Assembly: GCA_013397935.1 (NCBI GenBank)
Contig: VZRN01004398.1
Location: 124,001 to 188,000, forward strand
Length of the DNA stretch: 64,000 nt
From: Dasyornis broadbenti
Lineage: Eukaryota > Chordata > Aves > Passeriformes > Dasyornithidae
Reading direction: 5' to 3'
The translations under genes and the position numbers were made by a program. The stretch's first letter is position 1. Every line of letters begins with the position of its first letter. The notes under the pieces are model-generated. The model searched no databases and was not told the origin of the DNA. It saw only the letters and a list, made by a program, of their open reading frames with translations. Of this stretch, positions 57,950-64,000 are shown piece after piece.

Positions 57950-60257
57950 TCACATGCGGGTGTCCAGGCTGTCCATGTACTCCTGCAGAGCCTGCAGCCG
58001 GGCATCGATCTCAGCCAGTTCAGCTGAGGGCTCCTTGGAGTGGTTCTCTGGGGAGGCCAGTGCAGGAAAAAAGAGTTAACAAAGGCCTGAATTGGGGTAT
58101 CCCTCGAATATCTACGGGCTGGGATGGGGCCTCACCTTTACCACGGTGCTTGCCAGCAGTGCTGCAGACTGGCAGTTTGTGGCTGGCAGCTGGGCGAGGC
58201 ACCTGAGGGAAGGTTTGGGGTCACCAGTGACCTCCTGGTCACCCTGCTTTGGGATGCAGGGGGAGACCCGAAAGCGGTGGGGGAACCTCAAAGGAGCAGC
58301 CACTCACCATACAGGGGCCATTGCAGGGTGAGGTGCCCAGGGGTCTCCGTGTACGGGTCACTCTCCTGTCCCTGGCCAAGGTGGAGGGTTTAAAGAGTGC
58401 TAGAAGGGATGCCCAAGCATCCTACCCTCACCCCAGCACTACCTGCAGGGCACGGGCTCAGGGCGCTCGCTGGCTTTGCTGCCAGAGCTCACTGCCAAGC
58501 GCCCGCTCCGGAAGCTTTCGGCTGCAGAGAGAAATGGAGACCGGGGGAAGTTAAGGAAGGAGTCCCAGCACAGTGGGTGTGTCCCCAGCTCTCTTCATGC
58601 TCCCCACTCACCCGATGAGCTGCGCCTGTGGCTCCTTGCTGGGCTGGTGCTGCCAGAAGCCCCTACGCGCCGCTGGCTGCACCCAAGGGAGATGGTGGTA
58701 AGGGGGGGACAAGGGGGTGAGACCCCCCCCCAAGTGCCAGGGAGGGATGGTGACAAGCTCAGTCACCACTGCTTACTTTCTGAGCTCAGCTTCCTTCTGG
58801 CGGCGCTGACGAGCCCTGACAAAAGCAGTGGGGTCAAAGCGTGGTGGGCGGGAGCCTGGCAGGGGGAGCAGAGGAGGGGGTCAGGGTGAGGAGGGCGTGA
58901 GCCATGTCCTGTCTCCACTCCTGGGCATGTGTCCCCAAGTGTCCCACACCTGCAGGCGACAGGGACTGTGGCGAGGGGCGGCCCCGGCTGCTCCTGTTGC
59001 TCTCCAGGGATGCTGAGCGTCGCTGCTGGGGGTGGGGAGCCATGTTGGCAGATTTCTGGCGGCTGCCAAGAGGACGAGCACCATAAGGGAGGGATAGGGG
59101 GACACCCGATGGTCATGAGGGTACTCCTGCAGGGTTCACCCCGGCCTCACCCCCTCCTGTAGGAGGCAAGTTCAGCTGTCAGGTTCTTCACCCGCAGCTG
59201 CAGCCTCTGCTCCGATGCCTTTGTCTGAGCCAGCTGCAAGGGGGTAAAAAAGGTTCACTGAGGATCCAGCAGCCCCTGTCCCTACCAGCAGTAGCTCCCA
59301 CCTCTCCTGCCCCACTCCCAGCCCACCTCTGCAGCCAGCTGCCGCTGCTCACGCTGGTGCCGGGCCTCTGCCACCCGCTTCTCCTCCAGTGCCTGCCACA
59401 GCCTGGGGGAATGGTAGGGGGTGGTCTGAGGGGTTCTTCCCCACCCTGTGAGACAGGAACCCCCAAACCCTTCCGGATGTCACCGGCCCCACTCACGCAT
59501 CCTGTAGGTGCTGGGTCTCCTCCAGACGGCGGGCCTGGAGTCGTGCCAGCTGCTCCTGCAGCTCCCGCACCAGTGCCACAAGGTCTGGCCGCCCAACATA
59601 GGGCAGTGGCAGTGGGTAATGGATCCTGGAGGAGAGCACGTGGAGGGGGTGAGGCTGGAGTCACTCCCCTGTGACCCCTGCCTGGTGTCCCCTGTCACCT
59701 GTCAAACTCCACAGAGTAGACGAGGATGAGGTAGCGCTTGGTGTTGAGGGGGGAAGAGGTGGAAGGGGCTAGCCGGGTGATTGGCCCCACTTTCTGGCTA
59801 TGCAGGGTCTCCAAGTCGGCGTAGGTGAGGAGCTCCAGGCTGACAGACTCGCTACTCTGCAGAAAGTTTGAAAAGCAGGGGGGTTCGTGGGACACACACC
59901 TCACCCCATGTACCCCCAAAACGCTGTGTGGGGAAGCAGCACGGCCACACCTGTGTCAGTGCCGACTCCAGCATGCTGCAGAAAATGCCAAACTGCTTGA
60001 AATTCCCCGTTTTGCGGGTCAGGTCCTCGATGACTGCAAGGAGTGGGTATTTCGGTCAGTGGCAGTCGTGGGAATCCCCTCAGCTCCCCGAGCTCCCTCC
60101 GGCACTCACAGGTGGCATCGAACTCGCCCCTCCACAGGTCGGCGGTGCCGTGAGCCTCCACTTCCACCCGAAACGCAGTGCGGGCCAGGGTCACCCGAAC
60201 CGTGTGCGGCCCGGGCCGGAAAGCGCAGTCGGCCTGCAGGTACCGCGGCTCCCCCAT
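57950..60257 (-). CDS. CCDC61: Coiled-coil domain-containing protein 61 (VFL3 homologue)
   Basis: Complete coding region in 13 short exons, 411 aa. In transcript order: 60257-60110, 60033-59951, 59856-59699, 59625-59497, 59402-59327, 59233-59151, 59062-58950, 58855-58777, 58676-58612, 58521-58443, 58365-58308, 58202-58136 and 58047-57950. Introns are only about 70-140 bases, typical of GC-rich bird microchromosome genes. CCDC61 is a centriole/basal-body protein whose N-terminal head has the XRCC4/SAS6 fold and whose coiled coil mediates dimers and microtubule binding. Seen here: the head (residues about 1-130, with LWRGEFDA, FIEDLTRKTGNFKQF, ESVSLELLTYADLETL and KRYLILVYSVEFDR), a coiled coil rich in Leu, Glu, Gln and Arg (about 145-225), an Arg/Ser-rich linker, the RPPRFDPTAFVRARQRRQ motif, and the C-terminal signature EIDARLQALQEYMDSLDTRM. 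Human CCDC61 is about 512 aa; most of the difference is in the coiled coil. Confidence 0.93.
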
Positions 60258-60749
60258 GGCGCTAGGGGGTCTGTGTGGAGAGGGCACCCTTGGGAGACAG
60301 AGGCACCCCAGGAGTGTAGAGAGCACCCCCAGAAGATGGAGAGTGGACCCCGGTTGGAGGGCTCGGGACAGGTGAGCTGGGGTGGATCCTGGGATGGTGA
60401 GTGCGGAGCGGGAGCAGAATTGATGGGGGCGCACTGAAGGGTAAGAATTAGGGGAGCCCACACCACCACGGCAAGTGACCAGAGAGGACCTCAGAGCTTT
60501 TGGTAACTTGGGCTCTGCTGGGGCGGGGCGCAGTTTGAAGGGGTGGAGAGAATACAGAGGAACACGGGGAGAGCCATGGGCTCGGGCCTGCTGCCCGGGG
60601 AGCAGCGGGCAGCCCAGACCTTGGCGGGCCTGTGCTGGGCGTACCGAGGGAAAGGAACTGGGGTTCTGTTTTGGGAGCAGCGGCACGGGGGGTGAACCGG
60701 CCCCGCGGTTATGCTCAGGTACCAATATCGGGAGCAGCCCTGCCGCAAT

Positions 60750-61135
60750 CGGAAATCGGAGGAGGCTCACCCACCACCCGCCGTGATCCTCCGCGCCTCA
60801 GCCGCACACCCGCCCCGCCGCATCCGGCCCCGCCGCTCACTGGCTGCCAGCGCCGCCCGTCATTCCGTGCGGTTGCTGCTCTGCTTCCCGCTACCATTGG
60901 CTCTCAGCCGCAGCCTTGCCTCCCACCTGCACGGCGTCCTTGGTTACTGCGGCTGCCATTCATTCCAGGAGCGGAGGAGCAGCGATGTCTGGGCCGTGGT
61001 GCCGTCCTCGGGCCGCGGCGCCGGGCAGGCCTCGGCCCTTCCCTTTCTCCGCGAGTGGCCCCGCCCGCCATGGGTGATCGCCATGGGTGATCGCCATGGT
61101 CCGCCGCGGAGCGGGGGATACGGAACAGGGTGAGT
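60750..61135. promoter_or_regulatory. CpG-rich promoter region of CCDC61, possibly bidirectional
   Basis: Dense CpG sequence 0.5-0.9 kb upstream of the CCDC61 ATG. It holds CCATTGGCT (60894-60902), an NF-Y CCAAT box in the minus orientation toward CCDC61. At its right edge a plus-strand segment with tandem GCCATGGGTGATC units ends in a good donor (ACAGG/GTGAGT at 61129-61134), so a divergent plus transcript may also start here. Its later exons were not found. Confidence 0.5.
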
Positions 61136-62000
61136 TTCTAGGCCTGGGGCAGAAGGTCTGGGGGAATATGGGAGGACAAAACGGGAGGCGGTGGAGGAGG
61201 GCACCGACAAATTGCGGAGCAACTGAACCTCGAGTCAGTTTTTATTCATGTGAGAGAAGGCGGGGGGAGGCCCCTGGAGTCCCCAGGACCCCACTCGAGC
61301 ACCCCAGTAATTGGGAGGATCCTCCCCAAATTACAAAATTTCCCCATGAAATGGTTGGGAGGGGCAGCATATTCCCCAGAACGTTGCAGGAAGTTGGCCC
61401 CCACAAAACATGGGAGAGGAGAGCAAATATTCCTTGGTGCTGTCATCCTTTGAGTGATGAACCCTGGGCTCACCAGACCTACGATGCTTTACCCTTTTAG
61501 ACCCATCACATCTTGGGCCCACCCCCAGGGGGTTGTTAACTCTAGGGGCCCATTCCCCTGCGGGCTCATCTCTCTTACTTTGAAGGATCCTGCGGCTCTG
61601 GACCCCACTAAGGTGCCCATGAGCAGCAGTATTCAAAGGCAGACATCATTATCCTGGGTGGCACTCAAAGGCAAGTGGCTGTGGGGTTGTGTGTTCCTTC
61701 TGCTTCTCTCAGCACTGGCAAGGCCACCTTTTGAACACTGGGTCCCAGCCCTGAGTCACTGGTACAGAAGAGATGAAGTAGCTGCAAACCAGCCGAGGAA
61801 TGAGCCCTGGAGACACCCCATGGCCAGCAGCCTGTTGGAGGGGCTGTGGAAGCCAGAGCTGCTCAGCCTGGAGTAGGTTTGGCTGCAGTGTCCCACCCAG
61901 CTGTGACTTCAACACTGGCAGAGGCAGGACAAGAGGCGCAGGGCACAAATCCAGACCCAGAGTGACTTGGGAGGATACGTTTTTTACTGTGGGGGTGACT
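61136..62000. other. Spacer between the CpG promoter and the ARH-like gene
   Basis: Contains a probable diverged CR1 (61700-61880). Short open frames on both strands show no family similarity. The 3'UTR of the ARH-like gene probably begins its minus-strand end near 61980. Confidence 0.5.
61700..61880 (+). mobile_element. Diverged CR1 fragment
   Basis: AGCACTGGCAAGGCCACCTT TTGAACACTGGGTCCCAG and GAGCTGCTCAGCCTGGAGTA follow the CR1 order for the segment upstream of its 3'UTR. An 80-codon open frame here is therefore probably not a gene. Confidence 0.35.
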
Positions 62001-62269
62001 GAAGCTCCTTGGACGGGTTCTGGGGTCTCTGACTGGGGAAGACTAAAAGACCAAATGGACACAAGTGTGGTGGCCTCCCTGGGGTTTGCCTTGGACTCCA
62101 GCACACCTTGAAGGGCCCTGTTTCACCCAAGGGTCTCCAAGGGCTACCCTCAGGCCCACTGACTCCCAAGCCCTTCTGTGCCCCCATGCTGGTCTCTGCT
62201 GTGCCCTGGCAACCCACAGGAGCTTTCCTTGGAGAGAGACAGCAGGTGATAGCAGGGACAGAGGGGGAC

Positions 62270-63465
62270 TCATCGTGCCCCCCAGGCCAGCGCGTGGAGC
62301 TGGTGGGCAGCGTCACGCAGCCGCCTGCGGTGCTCGAGGCGGCAGTGCAGCCCCGGGGGGATGGACATCAGCCCCCCCTGCAGCCCCCAGCAGCCAGCAG
62401 CAATGGTCCCTGTGGAGTCACTGTCCCCACCATGCAGCACTGCCCTGGCACACAGGTCTTCCCAGCTCCCACCAGCTGCCAGCAGGGCCTCCAAGGCCAC
62501 CATGGGTGCATCATGGCCACTGCGCCCTGCCCACCCCTCCAGTGCCCAGCCTCGGTACTCCGTGTCCCGCTCAGCTGGGGATGGGAGCGATGGCACCTGC
62601 GGTGGGCCACGACCCTCCAGGAGCCCACGGGAGTCCAGATACCTGCAGAGACATGGGACACTGAGGTCACTGGGGACATTGGTGTCACCAGACAATGGGA
62701 TAACCAGTGACACTGGGGGTCACTGGGCTGTGGCTCTCCAGCAGCCCCTGTGACCCCAGACACCTGTGGGGACAATCAGGAAACCTGGGGGGCAGCACAG
62801 CACTGGACACAGTGGGGCCACCAGTAACACCAAGAAAACCCAGTGCCCCTGGAACCCCAGGGATACAGAGGTCACTGTCCCTGAGGATGACACCTCTGGC
62901 AGAGACATGAGGGTCACTGAGTGCAGAAGGTACAGGATGGGCACTGCCAGCCCTATGGACAGACTGGGCATCAGGGTCAGCAGTGACGCCACTGTGATGC
63001 GCTGCCAGGACTGGCAGAAAGCCTGGCTGGCACCAGTGACACTAATGGACCCCTGAGCCCTTCTCAGTGTCCTTCCCAGCCCCTCCTTGTGCTCCCAGTG
63101 TCCCCCCAGAACCCTCACAGTGCCCCCTCACCGGTGCCACGCCTCCCCAAAGAATGGCCAGGCAGCAGCGTTGTCCTCCACGGCCACCCCGGTGGCCTCC
63201 ACGTAGTCCCATGCCAGGGGCAGGACCCGCAGCAGCTCAGCTCCCCAGCGCTCTGGGGGCTCCCCTCGAGCCCCCAGTGCTCCAAACAGGGCCACCGCCA
63301 GTGCGCCAAGGTACCCTGTGGGGACAGGAGCTCCAGGGGGGTTCTGGTATCCCTTTCTGCCCTCCCTTGCCAGTGTGGCACTCACCAGTGGGGTGGTGGT
63401 GGGTCATGCGCCCGCTCTCGATGCTCACCCGGATCAGAGTCGGCAGCTCTGAGGTGTGCGGGTAC
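62270..63465 (-). CDS. ADP-ribosylarginine hydrolase (ARH1-like), 3' half
   Basis: Three terminal exons of an ADP-ribosylhydrolase of the ARH/DraG family: 63465-63386, 63315-63132 and 62642-62270 (stop at 62270). Borders are AG/GT and phases agree. ARH1 removes ADP-ribose from arginine residues in a Mg-dependent reaction. The first exon encodes YPHTSELPTLIRVSIESGRM and THHHPTG, the second continues YLGALAVALFGALG, and the third has SGHDAPM, a conserved ALLAAG-type stretch and HGGDSDST. The two aspartates of that last motif bind metal in human ARH1. The catalytically altered paralogue ADPRHL1 has, as I recall, HGGESAAT, so this protein looks catalytically competent. About 211 residues are visible of an expected 350 or so; the 5' exons should lie beyond 64000. 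It resembles ADPRH more than ADPRHL1 or ARH3 but is diverged, so a lineage paralogue is possible and no symbol is assigned. A possible AGTAAA poly(A) signal is at 61983-61988 on this strand. Confidence 0.85.
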
Positions 63466-63479
63466 CTGCACTGGCATCA

Positions 63480-64000
63480 CATGAGTCCCCACTCCCCTGG
63501 TCCTGTATTTCCAGCCTTGTCCCCATTCCCACACCACCACCCTTGTCCCTGCTGCCCTTGTCCCTGCTGTGCCCATCCTCCCAGCCCCATCACTTCCATG
63601 CCCCACTCTCAGCTGCTCTGTGACCTGTATCACTCTTCCTTACTGCTGTCCCCGTATTCTCTGTCCCTGATGTACCAGCTCCAGCACCACATGTCCCCAA
63701 GCCCTGGACCTTGTCCTCTCCAGCTCCACCAACCCCATGTCCCCACCCCACTCTGTCCCCATTCCCCTCTCTGACATCCTCATGTAACTCTTACCCTACT
63801 CCCATCCTGTCATGTCCCCACTCCCCCACCTCCAACACCCCCTTATCCTCATCCCCCATGTCCCTGTCCCTCCCTGTGTCCCCATGTGGCACCCCTATGT
63901 CCCCCATTCCACCCATTCTGACACTGCCACATCCCTGTCCCCACGCTGTCCCCATTCCCCCAGCTCTGGTACCCACATCCCTGTCCCCACGTGTCCCCCA
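63480..64000. repeat. C-rich degenerate minisatellite
   Basis: Loose repeats of CCCCATGTCCCC, CCTTGTCCCTGCTG and similar words fill the intron upstream of the first visible ARH-like exon to the window end. The plus strand is strongly C-biased. Such pyrimidine-rich degenerate repeats are usual in introns of small bird microchromosomes. Confidence 0.7.

Noticed and set aside
61454..61876. 140-codon plus-strand frame with a leucine-rich hydrophobic stretch
   Set aside because: Its C-terminal half overlaps a diverged CR1, and no conserved protein was recognised.
62065..62753. Plus-strand frames of 130-200 codons
   Set aside because: They are antisense shadows of the last ARH-like exon and its GC-rich intron.
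1..64000. CRISPR array, prokaryotic operon, phage or plasmid system
   Set aside because: Nothing of the kind was seen; spliced vertebrate genes and avian retroelements explain the window.

Overview
This is nuclear DNA of a bird. It carries many CR1 LINE 3' ends in both orientations, a bird-type solo LTR family present twice, and vertebrate genes with short exons and GT-AG introns. The repeat flavour suggests a neoavian, perhaps songbird, genome, but that is inference. Two N runs (14686-14706 and 27017-27051) show it is an assembled scaffold. No prokaryotic or viral gene system, CRISPR array or rRNA/tRNA gene was recognised.

Layout. Positions 1-55000 are AT-rich and gene-poor, with three genes whose human orthologues sit together on 17p13. 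GLP2R (glucagon-like peptide 2 receptor) is on the minus strand at 2050-14593; ten coding exons are visible, the signal-peptide exon was not found, and the 3' exons lie beyond position 1. GSG1L2 (claudin-like GSG1 family) is complete on the plus strand at 25133-37142 in five exons, 292 aa. DHRS7C (short-chain dehydrogenase of muscle sarcoplasmic reticulum) is complete on the minus strand at 40962-51695 in six exons, 311 aa. All exons were built by hand from splice sites, and every phase closes. Introns and spacers hold CR1 copies, two copies of one LTR (one split by a nested CR1), several much older CR1 relics, microsatellites and a 24-bp minisatellite.

From about 55 kb the sequence turns GC-rich and gene-dense. 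BLOC1S3 (plus, 56603-57079) and CCDC61 (minus, 57950-60257, 13 coding exons, 411 aa) are tail to tail. A CpG-rich, CCAAT-containing promoter region follows at 60.3-61.1 kb. Last are the 3' three exons of an ADP-ribosylarginine hydrolase-like gene (minus, 62270-63465), whose 5' half probably lies beyond position 64000. Human BLOC1S3 and CCDC61 map to 19q13.3, not 17p13. The window therefore spans a junction between two ancestral synteny blocks, which is either a real bird rearrangement or an assembly chimera.

The genes do not form one pathway: GLP2R is a gut peptide receptor, DHRS7C a muscle enzyme, BLOC1S3 a subunit for lysosome-related organelles, CCDC61 a centriole/basal-body protein, and the ARH-like gene an ADP-ribose eraser. 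The most useful points are the synteny junction, a Ser-Tyr-Lys triad in this DHRS7C, a decayed duplicate of GSG1L2 exon 2 upstream of the gene, paired CACGTG boxes in front of BLOC1S3, a shortened CCDC61 coiled coil, and the microchromosome-type ARH paralogue.
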